64,000 nucleotides of DNA from Roseovarius sp. A-2 (GCF_002072155.1 NZ_BDIY01000001.1:310001-374000), one strand, 5' to 3'; counted from the stretch's first letter, positions 17,929-27,421 are shown. Made by a program: numbers and translations. Notes: a model not told the origin generated them from the sequence alone.

Positions 17929-18975
17929 TTAGGCGCCCTTGAAATTCACCTCGCCCTCGTGCTCCATCGCGCGTGCGCGGGCCGGGGCCACCGTCGGGCA
18001 ATCTTCGCGCGCGCGGCGCGAGCGCAGACGCCCGTATTGGCCCAGCCCGATCGCCAGCAGGATGATCGCGCCGCCGGGCAGCAGGCCGGGGCCGGGGTCT
18101 TCGCCCAAGAGCACCATGGCGATCAGGATCGCCGCGAGGGGCGAGAACGAGGTGGCCAGCGACACATCCCCCGAACGCGCATATTTCAGCCCGAGCGCCC
18201 AGGCGAACTGTCCGCCGATCACCACGATCAGCGCATAGATCCAGACATATTCCCCGACCAGCGGGTGAAACACATCCTCGAAATGATTGGGGCCGAACAG
18301 GTAGATCGCGAGGAAGAAATAAAAGAACGTGCCGACCACGGTGCGATAGATCGCGTAAATCCCCAGCGGGATGCCGCGCAGCCCGGTGCGCGCCACCAGC
18401 GTCGAGGCGATATAGGACAGCGTTGCCAGCAATGCGCCGATCTCGCCTTTGCCCAACTCGAACGCGCCGCCGCCATTAAGCCACAGCATCAGGACTGCGC
18501 CGCAAAGCGCGACCAGACCGGCGACGAAGGCCCAGGGCTCGAATTCCTCGCGCAGGAACAGCCAGGTCGCCAGCAAAAAGAGTGGCGGCTCGATCCGGCC
18601 CATCAAGACCACATTGGTCACGGTGGTCTTTTCCAGGGCATAGAAGAACAGCCCGGGTGTCAGCGCCGAGGACAAAAAGGCCGAGAGCGTCAGGATCATC
18701 CAGTGCTTGCGCGTCAGCTTGCGCAGGTTCTCCATAGTCCATTCGCGCCAGAACATGAAGCTCATCGGCACCAGAGACATCAGCGAGCCGACGAAGAGCA
18801 GGTTGCAATAGGTGATGACATTGCGCCCCATCACCTGGTTTTGCATACCAATCTCGGCGAGCAGCGACACGATGGAATTGCCGGCGGCGAAGATGAACAC
18901 CGCCAGCCAGGCGAGGCCTGCCCCCATCAGGACGCGGGAGTTGTCGGGCATGGTTTGGGCGGAACTCTGGCTCAT
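17929..18975 (-). CDS. EamA-family (DMT superfamily) transporter
   Basis: 348-residue inner-membrane protein with ten predicted membrane segments in two EamA repeats (about residues 18-165 and 178-320). Such proteins export or exchange small metabolites; the substrate cannot be read. The ATG at 18975 follows AAGGAAATTTTC; an in-frame start at 19041 would add a polar 22-residue leader. It is divergent from the gene at 19229. Confidence 0.82.
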   Translation of the reverse strand: MSQSSAQTMPDNSRVLMGAGLAWLAVFIFAAGNSIVSLLAEIGMQNQVMGRNVITYCNLLFVGSLMSLVPMSFMFWREWTMENLRKLTRKHWMILTLSAFLSSALTPGLFFYALEKTTVTNVVLMGRIEPPLFLLATWLFLREEFEPWAFVAGLVALCGAVLMLWLNGGGAFELGKGEIGALLATLSYIASTLVARTGLRGIPLGIYAIYRTVVGTFFYFFLAIYLFGPNHFEDVFHPLVGEYVWIYALIVVIGGQFAWALGLKYARSGDVSLATSFSPLAAILIAMVLLGEDPGPGLLPGGAIILLAIGLGQYGRLRSRRAREDCPTVAPARARAMEHEGEVNFKGA

Positions 18976-19228
18976 CTGAAAATTTCCTTGCGTAGAACGC
19001 TGGGCTGAAAATAGGGTGCGCCGCATTGCGGCGTTGCGCAAGGCAAGGGATTACACGAAAGATCACGTTGCGGAAAGCGCCGCGAAATATTGTTACCAAA
19101 GCCGGACTGCCCGTCACGGTTGCGTGCGCCGATGTGAAAGCGCGCGTGAACGCCCTTGTAAAACGCCGGGAGCAGGGCAAGGTTGGGCCCGGCGCTGTCC
19201 GCGCCGGAGCCAGAGAGATGCCACGCCG

Positions 19229-20122
19229 ATGACCCCGCCCAAAGAAACGCCGACCACTGATTTCGTCACGATTTTCGATGAAACCTATGATCAGCCCGAT
19301 TGCCGCGCCTATTTCCGGATGATGGATGCGCTGGGCTATCGCAACCAGCATCACGCGGTGGCGGCGTTCCGCGCGGGGCTGGATGAGGTGATGCGCCTGC
19401 GCGGTCTGGACGCGGCCCGGGTGTTCGATTTCGCAAGCAGTTACGGCATCGTCAGCCTGCTGATGGGTCATGAGATGACGCTCGACGAGGTGCTGCGCCG
19501 CTACCGCGCGCCGCAGTTTGAGGCGGCCACGCCGCAGGAGGTGATGGACTGGGACCGCGCGTGGCTCGCGGAGCGGCGCAGGCGGGATGTGGCGATTCGT
19601 TTTGCCGGGCTCGATGTGATGCCCAATGCGGTGGCTTACGGCGTGCAGGTCGGGCTGTTTGATGCTGCATTCGCCGAGGATCTGGAGGCAAATGATCCGT
19701 CAGAGGCGCTCGCGCTGGAGTTATCGCAGGTGGACATGATCGTGGAATGCGGCTCGGTCGCGCAGCTCATGCCGCGCGCGCTCGACCGGATGCTTGCGGC
19801 CTGCGGGCCGGTCAAGCCGTGGATGATGACCTCGCCCATTCGCGGCAATGAGCGCGCTGCGGCTGCCGAGGTGCTGCACGCACATGGCATGGTGCAGGAG
19901 GTGCTGCCGCTGCCGCCGTTCGTGCATCGCCGCTTCGAGAGCACCGAAGAGCAGGCGCGTGCCATCGAGAATGCGCAGGCTGCGGGGCACGATACCGAGG
20001 GCGTCGAGACGATCGGGCATTTCCACGCGCAGGTGCTGCTCGCGCGGCCCGAGGAAGAACGCACCGATCCTGCGACATGGCGCCTGCCGCTGCGGGTGCC
20101 GCCGCTGCCGGAGATGTTCTAG
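19229..20122 (+). CDS. SAM-dependent methyltransferase-like protein
   Basis: 297-residue cytoplasmic protein. A Rossmann-type pattern is visible: VFDFASSYG at about residue 60 in the SAM-binding position, LDVMPNAVAYG near residue 130 as motif II, and VDMIVECGSVAQL near residue 170 as motif IV. The glycine motif is degenerate (FASSYG rather than ExGxGxG), so activity is uncertain. It lies just upstream of gspC but is not a known secretion gene. The substrate is unknown. Confidence 0.5.
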   Translation: MTPPKETPTTDFVTIFDETYDQPDCRAYFRMMDALGYRNQHHAVAAFRAGLDEVMRLRGLDAARVFDFASSYGIVSLLMGHEMTLDEVLRRYRAPQFEAATPQEVMDWDRAWLAERRRRDVAIRFAGLDVMPNAVAYGVQVGLFDAAFAEDLEANDPSEALALELSQVDMIVECGSVAQLMPRALDRMLAACGPVKPWMMTSPIRGNERAAAAEVLHAHGMVQEVLPLPPFVHRRFESTEEQARAIENAQAAGHDTEGVETIGHFHAQVLLARPEEERTDPATWRLPLRVPPLPEMF

Positions 20123-20282
20123 AGAGTTGCCGTGCCCTAGCGCTCTGGTCTATGCTCTGGGCGTTGATCTACGTTGATTTGAATGACCCGTCAGATGAGA
20201 CACCTGAGCACATGCCCGATGCCTTTTCCCGTGCGACTGCCGGGCCGATACGGCCCGCGCCCCGAGAGGCGGGGCTGAGCTG

Positions 20283-21086
20283 ATGCGTGGTCAGGGTCTC
20301 GTGCTGCTGGCTGCGGCTTTGGGGTTTGGATATGGCGGTGGTCAGCTAGCGCTGACCCTGGTCGGTCAGCGTGCGCCACCGCCTGCGCCGGTGCAGATCG
20401 GTGCAGCCCTCGCAGCGGTCGAGAAAGCGGCAAGCGATCCGATGCCCGAGGATTGGCCCGCGGTCTTTGATCCGTATGTACCGGACCCGCCAAAGGCGCA
20501 GACGCCGCCCAAAAAGGTCGAGAGCTATCGCCTGGTCGGGCTGGTGGCGGATGGCGCGGCGGGCTGGGCGATCCTGCAGGCCAGCGATGGCGACCGCATT
20601 GTGCGCAAGGGGGACCGGCTGATCGGCGGCGAGACGGTGTTGGCGATCGAGGGCGAAGGCGTGCGGATCGAACGCGATGGCGAGCCGGTGCTGATCGCCT
20701 TCGAGGAGACGCGCGAGGAGATGTTCAACCGCATCGTCGGCGGTGCCGCGGTGGAAACCGAGACCGTGCTGCCAGTCAGCGCCTTCGCGGGGCGCGACAT
20801 GCGCCGTGTGCTGGGGCGTGCCGGCAGCATCCGGATGATCTCGCCGAATGGCGGGCGCGGTGATCTGGTGCCAGAGATCCTGTGGGTGCGCGAGGGGCAA
20901 CTTTACGATCTCATCGGGTTGCAGCGGGGCGATGTCGTGTTGCGGGTCAACGGCTATTCCGTATCGGATCCGGAGACGCTCGAGAATGCCAAGGCCATTC
21001 TCGATGAGTCGGATGAATTCGCGGTGGAAATCCTGCGCGAGGGTCAAAGACGCACGATCACGGTGCGGATTATGGGGCGCGGGTAG
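20283..21086 (+). CDS. gspC: type II secretion inner-membrane protein GspC
   Basis: 267 residues with one N-terminal membrane segment (about residues 5-24), a proline-rich linker, a homology-region (HR) domain at about 80-145 and a C-terminal PDZ domain at about 195-262. The HR domain normally contacts the secretin GspD and the PDZ domain helps select substrates. gspD should follow in a standard locus. Instead, 581 bp of non-coding DNA and a copper-oxidase cluster follow. gspO and gspGHIJKLMN resume at 29.2 kb. Confidence 0.85.
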   Translation: MRGQGLVLLAAALGFGYGGGQLALTLVGQRAPPPAPVQIGAALAAVEKAASDPMPEDWPAVFDPYVPDPPKAQTPPKKVESYRLVGLVADGAAGWAILQASDGDRIVRKGDRLIGGETVLAIEGEGVRIERDGEPVLIAFEETREEMFNRIVGGAAVETETVLPVSAFAGRDMRRVLGRAGSIRMISPNGGRGDLVPEILWVREGQLYDLIGLQRGDVVLRVNGYSVSDPETLENAKAILDESDEFAVEILREGQRRTITVRIMGRG

Positions 21087-21667
21087 GCTGCGACGTGCTG
21101 TCACGGCCCCTTGATCTGCAACAAACCTATCCGAAAGCAGGGGGTTGAAGTTTTTTCTGATGGTTTTATGTCGAATTTTAACGAAAAAAAGTATTTTATG
21201 ACAATAACCTAACGAGTGTCACCCGGTGGTGGAACTGCCCGCAAAGCATTATCACAAACACCTCACGATAATGTTACCGTTGTTATCTGTATCCTTTTAT
21301 GGTGTCATTTCGCCACAGCCTGCGTCGGGTCTCGCTTGGTTTCGAGGGAATTCGTCACAGCTGTAACGACAAAAACTGAAAAAACGCGCTCAAGCGCGAA
21401 ACAGGGGGCCAATAGCTCTTAACCAATTATAAAAATCTGTGGATCATCGATCCACACGGGCCACACATTACTCATTCTTCCGGCCTGATCTCCAAACTCT
21501 CGAGCGTGTTGCTCGAACCATAAGGTATTCGGCCCTTTCGGGGTTGCTTCCCTTAGCGGGGTCTTGGGCCCTTCTGACTCGTGGCATGTGTGGCACGAGG
21601 GCGGTGGCGGTATGTGTGGCGCCATCAAATACATAGTTCATACGCTTTATCTGCTGGAGGACAAAGC
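21087..21667. other. 581-bp AT-rich intergenic region upstream of the multicopper oxidase
   Basis: No credible gene is seen, and no remnant of gspD. The stretch is clearly AT-richer than both flanks. It holds an 8-bp inverted repeat (21438-21456), a short CGCGCT-CA-AGCGCG repeat (21385-21398) and three exact copies of ATGTGTGGC: reverse at 21460-21468, forward at 21586-21594 and 21612-21620. A long 5' leader or control region for the oxidase cluster is the simplest reading. No clear sigma-70 promoter was found. Confidence 0.6.
21438..21456. promoter_or_regulatory. candidate operator (inverted repeat) upstream of the oxidase cluster
   Basis: TGTGGATC and GATCCACA are separated by three bases, about 210 bp before the oxidase start. 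The TGTGG core recurs in the three ATGTGTGGC copies downstream. No regulator is encoded nearby. Confidence 0.4.
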
Positions 21668-23563
21668 ATGAAACGAAGAGACGCATTGAAGCTCGGCTTC
21701 GGTGCCGCTAGTGCAACCGCCGTTGCATCACAGGCAGGCGCGGTCGACATCGAACAGTGGCCAGAGAGTGCTGAAGAAGGTTTGGCACAAGACGGGCTGG
21801 TTTTCCCGGATACGTTCCAACCGAGCATCGTGACGGAACCGAGCCCGTTCGTGGAGCCGTTCACGGCCCCGCTGAACATCATGCCGATCGCGCAGCCGAT
21901 CGACCCCAACACCTTTGACCCACCGATCGAGCCCACGCGCCATCAGCGGTTCGACGATTTCTCGCCGCAAAAGCATTATCAGGAAGTGATGTCTGAATTC
22001 CGGTGGAAATACCACTGGCAGCCCCCCTATGGCGACGGGACCGAGGGTGTCGTCGGTCGCGATGGTGACCCTGATGTAGGATCCTGGCACTGGGGTTTCA
22101 ACGGGATCACCCCGGGCGAGACCTATCACGCCAATTACGGCGAGCCGGTCTTTCTGCGCCGCAACAACCTGCTGCCGCCGGTGGGAGCGGGCAATGTGCA
22201 GTTCGCACTGCCCTCGCCGACGATCCACCTGCACAACGGTCATACCGCGTCTGAATCGGACGGTATCCCGCAGGACTTCTTCAATCCCGGTGAATTCTGG
22301 GATTATCACTACGCCAACTTCCCGGCCGGATCGCCGGACGGCTGGACCCCGTTCAATACCGAGATCATGAACACCCTGTGGTATCACGATCACCGGCTCG
22401 ATTTCACGGCGACCAACGTCTATGCGGGCTTCTCGGGCTTCTACCTGATCTTCGACGAGCGGGATTCGAACAACGAAGAGGACCCGAACCCGCTGGCGTT
22501 CCGTCTGCCCTCGGGCGATTACGACATCCCGCTGATCCTGCATGATGTGCAGTTCACCGCGGATGGACAGGCGCGGTGGGATTTCTTCCTGCCTGACGGC
22601 GATCAGCCCAATCCCGAGGCGCGCCCCGAGCCGGTCGACGTCGGCAACTCGCAAGGCACGCCGGACTCCTACGACTCCAATCGCCTGCAATACACCACGC
22701 AGGGGATGGTGGGCGATCATGTCACGGTCAACCGGATCATCACCCCCTATCTCGAGGTGGAGCGACGCAAGTACCGGTTCCGGTTCCTCAACGGTGGCCC
22801 GTCGCGGCTCTATAACCTGCGGCTGAAGGTCATCCCCGGCAACCCCCGTCGGCCGGCCTATTACGACGATTGGGTGGTGCTGTCGAACGATGGTAACCTG
22901 CTCGAGGCCCCGCTGCTCCAGTCGAACCTCAAGCTGTACGTCGCCAACCGTCACGACGTGATCATAGATTTCGCAAGGTATCGCAGAGGCGACCGGATCC
23001 AGGTCTGGAATGACATGGAAATCCGCAATGACGGGGCGGGTCCGACCGGCTACACGCTGGAAGGCGACGACATGATCCCGGTGATGGAGTTCCGTGCCGA
23101 AGGCCGCAGGCCGCGCGATCCCTCGCGCATTCCCGCGCGTATGCGTGACCTGCCCGAGATCGACATGTCCCAGGTGCGCCGCAAGCGTCTGTTCGTCTTC
23201 GATTACGACAACGGTCTGTGGACGGTGAATGGCCGCCTGATGGATCCCAACCGCGTGGATGCCAAGATCGAGCAGGGCTCTGCTGAGATCTGGACCTTCC
23301 GCAACGAGGGCGTCACCTGGGCACACCCGGTTCACACGCACTTTGAAGAGTTCCAGATCCTCGAGGTCAACGGACGCCCGCCAAGCGCGATCGAACGGTC
23401 CCGCAAGGACGTGGTGGAGCTTGGACCCGGTGACGAGGTGACCTTCTTCGGCCGCTGGCGCGATTTCATGGGCAAACACGTGATGCATTGTCACAACGTC
23501 GTCCACGAAGACCATGCCATGATGATCCGCTGGGACATCGTCGAGCCGGGTCAGGGTGACTGA
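21668..23563 (+). CDS. ioxA: Tat-exported multicopper oxidase, iodide-oxidase (IoxA)-like
   Basis: 631 residues. The N-terminus MKRRDALKLGFGAA is a Tat-type signal for export of a folded metalloprotein. All four copper-binding motifs are present: HLH at 187-189, WYHDH with His240 and His242, HPVHTH with His553, His556 and His558, and HCHNVVH at 607-613. An axial Met lies at 618, so the T1 site and trinuclear cluster should be complete. Laccase and manganese oxidases share these motifs. The next four genes match the iodide oxidase cluster as I recall it from strain Q-1 and Roseovarius. The symbol is an inference from this context. GGAGG precedes the ATG. Confidence 0.8.
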   Translation: MKRRDALKLGFGAASATAVASQAGAVDIEQWPESAEEGLAQDGLVFPDTFQPSIVTEPSPFVEPFTAPLNIMPIAQPIDPNTFDPPIEPTRHQRFDDFSPQKHYQEVMSEFRWKYHWQPPYGDGTEGVVGRDGDPDVGSWHWGFNGITPGETYHANYGEPVFLRRNNLLPPVGAGNVQFALPSPTIHLHNGHTASESDGIPQDFFNPGEFWDYHYANFPAGSPDGWTPFNTEIMNTLWYHDHRLDFTATNVYAGFSGFYLIFDERDSNNEEDPNPLAFRLPSGDYDIPLILHDVQFTADGQARWDFFLPDGDQPNPEARPEPVDVGNSQGTPDSYDSNRLQYTTQGMVGDHVTVNRIITPYLEVERRKYRFRFLNGGPSRLYNLRLKVIPGNPRRPAYYDDWVVLSNDGNLLEAPLLQSNLKLYVANRHDVIIDFARYRRGDRIQVWNDMEIRNDGAGPTGYTLEGDDMIPVMEFRAEGRRPRDPSRIPARMRDLPEIDMSQVRRKRLFVFDYDNGLWTVNGRLMDPNRVDAKIEQGSAEIWTFRNEGVTWAHPVHTHFEEFQILEVNGRPPSAIERSRKDVVELGPGDEVTFFGRWRDFMGKHVMHCHNVVHEDHAMMIRWDIVEPGQGD

Positions 23564-23605
23564 GCACGCCGTACAGGAATTCTCTGAAAGACGAGAGGAA
23601 AAGAC

Positions 23606-24394
23606 ATGACTAACAGACGTCAATTCATGGCGAGCCTGCCTGTCGCGGCGGCTGCGGGGGCTACGGCGGGGTTCTACACCACGCCCGGCAACTCGCAGGA
23701 ACGTGCGGCGGCAGCAGCCTCGGAGGCCCGTGCCCGGTTGCGAGACGCAGCGGCAGGGGTAACCCCCAACGACACGCCGATCCTGTGTAACCCCATCAAT
23801 AGTGGCGGGGTTATCGACCAGAACGCGCGGGATTCGTTCCCCAACGTGATGATGGTCAATCAGGACGGTCTCGGGATGGCCTTTTACGAGGGCTTTATCG
23901 AGAACAAGGTCGTAATGATGCACTTCATGAGCCTGCGGGACGAGCAACATCTGCCGATCACCCGCAACATGGCGAAGGTCGTGCATGAACTGGGCGACAA
24001 GGTCGGGCGGGACGTGTTCGTGTATTCGATCACCCGTGATCCCGAGCATGACACGCCCAGCCGGATGGCCGCCTATGCGCGCGAGTTGAACGCGCCCGAA
24101 GGTTGGCATTTCCTGACCGGGACGCCGCAACACTGTGCCGATCTCGCCTTCCGGATGTATCGCATGAGCCATGCGACGCTGCCCGGCAAGCGCAAGATCG
24201 ATGTGGTCTTTTATGGCAACGGCAAGGCGGGTTTGTGGGGGACGTTCCCCTATGACATCCGTCCCGACGATGCCGCTGAGCGTGTCACCTGGGTGATGCC
24301 GCAGCCAGCACATCAGCCGGGCGAAAAGCTCCGCCGTGCCGGACCGCGTGTCTTCGACCAGACCGACCCGCGCAACCACAATCGCGAGGTCTGA
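23606..24394 (+). CDS. ioxB: SCO1/SenC-like protein lacking the CxxxC copper site
   Basis: 262 residues with a Tat-like start (TNRRQFM) and an Ala-rich hydrophobic stretch. The thioredoxin-like SCO fold can be followed: the FMSL region near residue 107, SITRDPEHDTP near 140 and a conserved SHAT histidine late in the domain. The position of the CxxxC pair of SCO proteins reads LRDEQH, so both copper-binding cysteines are missing. It therefore cannot be a standard copper chaperone and may be a structural partner. It sits between the oxidase and the 678-residue protein. Symbol by cluster position only. Confidence 0.7.
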   Translation: MTNRRQFMASLPVAAAAGATAGFYTTPGNSQERAAAAASEARARLRDAAAGVTPNDTPILCNPINSGGVIDQNARDSFPNVMMVNQDGLGMAFYEGFIENKVVMMHFMSLRDEQHLPITRNMAKVVHELGDKVGRDVFVYSITRDPEHDTPSRMAAYARELNAPEGWHFLTGTPQHCADLAFRMYRMSHATLPGKRKIDVVFYGNGKAGLWGTFPYDIRPDDAAERVTWVMPQPAHQPGEKLRRAGPRVFDQTDPRNHNREV

Positions 24395-24455
24395 GCGGAC
24401 CCATGGCCCCGGGAAACCGGGTGCCCAGCACAGTAATTGAAACGGAGACACTGAA

Positions 24456-26492
24456 ATGTTTCGCAAATCCATGAGACTGGCCGCGGTGATGGCATTGCCC
24501 GCCGCAGTCACACTGGGAGGAGTTCCTGCCTGGTCGCAGTCACTCGGACTCGTTCCGGAACCGACGGGCAACCTGTCGGTGCTCAACCAGTTCTGTATTG
24601 ATCGGTTCAACTCGGGTCAGCAGCCCCGCACCCCGTTCGAGTCCCGCCGGGACAACGCGGCAAGGGATCCTGTGACCTTCGAGCTGTTGATGAACCCCGA
24701 CGGCACGCCGCAGGGCGCCGCCACGGTGACCGAACTCACGACGGCAAGCGGTCAATCCGTTTTCCCCGAGAATCCGGATTTCCCGAACGGAGACAGCTTT
24801 ACGCCCAACCCGTCGAACTTGCTGCCGACGGTCTATGAGAACGCCACGACGTGCCGGGGCAACGAGATCCCGCACACCCTGCCGTCGACGCCGGAGAACC
24901 CCTACAACCTGCATGACGATCCGGCGATCCGCCCGATCGACAAGACCTCGCCGACCGATGATCTCGACTGGATCATGGACCAGATGGAGGCCTTGGCAGA
25001 GCCGTTTGTCACCTGCCGGACGTTCCAAGACTATCGGTTCTGCTATGAGTATCCGCGCCGGGTGGATACCGGCATGATACGTCGCTATTCACGGCTCGCG
25101 CTGGATATCATCGAGGGCAACCCGCTGAAACGTCGTTTCAGCGAACGCGAATACGAGGGTTTTCCGCTGCTGCACTATCTGGGCGGGCTCAAGACCAAGG
25201 CGGTCGATCCCGAGACCAAATCGGTCACAGTCACCCAACTCTGGTATGACACCCATATCGAGTCGGACGTGGCCTATATCGATCCGAGCGTGGTCAATGA
25301 CGAGGAATGGACGATCAAGTACGTCGTCAAAATCCTCAACCGCGGCCACGAGGATTTCGCGCCCTACGCGATGTTCTTCGACGATCCGAATGAACTCGAT
25401 CTGACCGATGTCGGCGGGCCCGACCTAACGCAGGGTGGCACGGTGGTCCCGCGCATCCCCCATATAGGCATGGACCAGACGTTCTTCCCGATGGAGGAAG
25501 GGCTGGAATACACGCTTAACATGAAGATGCCGCCGGCACGCTTCTGGAACCTCAGCTATCACTGGGGCTGGCGCGTTCACCCGCCGCGCGTGCAGGTCAC
25601 CGAGAACGTCCTGGCACCGCTCGGTGTGGATGAAGACGGCAACCCGCGTCCGCGCAACTTTGCAGAACTCGCTGTTTTCGGGGAAAATCCGCTCGCCAGC
25701 GAGGAGGCCAAGCTCAACGCGATCGGTATGATCGGTGACACGGCTCCGGCCAAGCGCATGTGGCTGATGTTCCGCGAGATGGCCCAGTTGGGAACCAACA
25801 ACGACCCGTTCGCCAGTCGTCGCGAGTTCCTCGGCCTAAACGGATCGACGGTTCGGGCGCAGATGGAACTGATCCGCCAGGCTTTCTATGACTGGCAGAA
25901 CCGCAGAAAGCTTCCGACCGGCTATGAGATGGCCGAAGATGCAGACATGACGGTCTTGTTCCTCAACAACACCATTTATGGCCAGCTCAAGGACCATGAC
26001 GGTGATGCAGAGGTCCGGATGAAGCCGGGCGTCTGGGACAAGCGGGGCGATACGGTCAACGTTCAGCTTCTGAACGGCGACTACTTCCCGCATGCCTATG
26101 TCCTGGTCGATTTCGGCGGGTTGCGCGGGTGGGAGAATACCTTCCACAATACGCTGCCGGTCGGGGGCGCTGGTCCGCTCTTCACCTTCGGGCGCAATTA
26201 CTTCTGGATCCACATTGCCGGTCTTGGCCCGATCCCGGTGCCGCCGGCTGAACGACCGGAAAGCGCCTCGCCGACACCGATCAGCCAGCTGGGCTGGGAG
26301 CCGAGCAGCAGGACTGCTGGTCATAGCCTCGTCTGGGGCGGGATGCAGCAGGAGATGTCCGACTACGTGAACACCGATGGCATCGGCGAGCACGACGTGA
26401 TCGTGAACTTCACCTACGAGCCCTCGCGCCGTCTGCGGCTGTATCAGTTCGATGCACTGCACCACGATGTGGCGGTGTGGTCGGTCCACTGA
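24456..26492 (+). CDS. ioxC: large secreted protein of unknown family, IoxC-like by position
   Basis: 678 residues with a Sec signal peptide cleaved near residue 28 (PAWSQS). The mature part has few cysteines (Cys47, one near residue 130, two near 190) and is rich in aromatic residues, Asn and Pro. Histidine and methionine pairs are scattered (SYHWGWRVHPP, FPHAYV, LHHDVAVW). I recognise no domain. In the described iodide oxidase a second protein, IoxC, co-purifies with IoxA, and this is the likely equivalent. A hairpin terminator follows. Confidence 0.65.
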   Translation: MFRKSMRLAAVMALPAAVTLGGVPAWSQSLGLVPEPTGNLSVLNQFCIDRFNSGQQPRTPFESRRDNAARDPVTFELLMNPDGTPQGAATVTELTTASGQSVFPENPDFPNGDSFTPNPSNLLPTVYENATTCRGNEIPHTLPSTPENPYNLHDDPAIRPIDKTSPTDDLDWIMDQMEALAEPFVTCRTFQDYRFCYEYPRRVDTGMIRRYSRLALDIIEGNPLKRRFSEREYEGFPLLHYLGGLKTKAVDPETKSVTVTQLWYDTHIESDVAYIDPSVVNDEEWTIKYVVKILNRGHEDFAPYAMFFDDPNELDLTDVGGPDLTQGGTVVPRIPHIGMDQTFFPMEEGLEYTLNMKMPPARFWNLSYHWGWRVHPPRVQVTENVLAPLGVDEDGNPRPRNFAELAVFGENPLASEEAKLNAIGMIGDTAPAKRMWLMFREMAQLGTNNDPFASRREFLGLNGSTVRAQMELIRQAFYDWQNRRKLPTGYEMAEDADMTVLFLNNTIYGQLKDHDGDAEVRMKPGVWDKRGDTVNVQLLNGDYFPHAYVLVDFGGLRGWENTFHNTLPVGGAGPLFTFGRNYFWIHIAGLGPIPVPPAERPESASPTPISQLGWEPSSRTAGHSLVWGGMQQEMSDYVNTDGIGEHDVIVNFTYEPSRRLRLYQFDALHHDVAVWSVH

Positions 26493-26511
26493 CGACCTGA
26501 AAAACCCGGTT

Positions 26512-26540
26512 CCGGCGGCACTTGTGCCGCCGGGCCTTTC
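26512..26540 (+). terminator. hairpin terminator inside the oxidase cluster
   Basis: Nine perfect pairs (CCGGCGGCA with TGCCGCCGG, CTTG loop) are followed by GCCTTTCG. It lies between the stop at 26492 and the next start at 26579 and probably lowers expression of the last two genes. Confidence 0.65.
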
Positions 26541-26578
26541 GTCATTCGCGACATTACTCGCTCATTCGGAGACCTGGC

Positions 26579-27421
26579 ATGACGTCAATTCAAACCGTTT
26601 CCCGCTCTGCCCGCTTCGGGCTGGCGGCTGTTTCCTTTCTGGCGGTTACCGCGCCCGCGATTGCCGATCACTCCGGCCATGACCATGCAGGTCATGATCA
26701 CGCCGCGCAGGACAGCACAGGCCACGATCACGGCACCGGGCACGCCAAACAGGATGACCGTGCCGGGCATGACGCGCATGCAGGCCACGGCGATCACGCC
26801 GGTCACGATATGGCCGGTGGCATGGATCACGCCGGGATGGACCATCGCATGCCCGACCACCTGGGCATGGACATGGGCAACACCGGCGAGGCGGCGATGC
26901 GCCCCGACGGGTTTCAGTACAAGCGCAGCGCGAACGACTACGTGATGCCCGACGTCACCTTGCGCAATCAGAATGCGCAGAAAGTGAACTTTGCGGAAAT
27001 GATGGCATATGACGGGCCGATAGTGCTGAATTTCATTTTCACCAGCTGCGCCACGATCTGCCCGGTGATGAGCGCCACCTTTGGCCAGACCCAAGAGGAT
27101 CTGGCGGCGATCGACGACAGCTACATGATGGTTTCGATTTCGATCGACCCCGAATACGACACGCCGCGCCGTCTGCGCGAGTATGCCGAGCTGCATGCCG
27201 CGCGCGACAACTGGGTCATGCTGACCGGACAGTTCGACGATATCTTCTCCGTCGTGCGCGCCTTTGATGCGGTCTACAAAGGCGAGAACAAGATGTATCA
27301 CCGCCCGTTGACCTTTCTGCGGCGGGGCAAAGACACCCCATGGGTCCGGCTGGAGGGTCTGCTCGGATCCGAGGAACTGGCCGAAGAATATGCCGCTGTT
27401 CTGCGTCCCGAGGTGAATTGA
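26579..27421 (+). CDS. ioxD: SCO1/SenC copper chaperone with His-rich N-terminal domain
   Basis: 280 residues. After a signal peptide (cleavage near residue 29), residues 30-98 are a low-complexity stretch packed with His, Asp, Gly and Met (many GHDH and GMDH units), as in periplasmic copper-buffering proteins. The SCO domain follows with CATIC (Cys157, Cys161) and the partner histidine His241, a complete copper site. It would deliver copper to the oxidase. Its stop overlaps the next start by one base. Symbol by cluster position only. Confidence 0.8.
   Translation: MTSIQTVSRSARFGLAAVSFLAVTAPAIADHSGHDHAGHDHAAQDSTGHDHGTGHAKQDDRAGHDAHAGHGDHAGHDMAGGMDHAGMDHRMPDHLGMDMGNTGEAAMRPDGFQYKRSANDYVMPDVTLRNQNAQKVNFAEMMAYDGPIVLNFIFTSCATICPVMSATFGQTQEDLAAIDDSYMMVSISIDPEYDTPRRLREYAELHAARDNWVMLTGQFDDIFSVVRAFDAVYKGENKMYHRPLTFLRRGKDTPWVRLEGLLGSEELAEEYAAVLRPEVN

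Noticed and set aside
21087-21667. A gspD remnant or small gene between gspC and the oxidase
   Set aside because: All frames were read and no secretin-like stretch or credible start with a ribosome site was seen. The region looks regulatory.
21668-23563. Ordinary laccase, CotA-type bilirubin oxidase or manganese oxidase
   Set aside because: It cannot be excluded from the copper motifs alone. The four accessory genes fit the iodide oxidase cluster better than any laccase locus I know.
21728-24610. A very long open frame on the minus strand opposite the oxidase genes
   Set aside because: High GC at third codon positions keeps the opposite strand open. The protein it would give is Arg/His-rich with no domain, and the plus-strand genes have clear motifs and ribosome sites.
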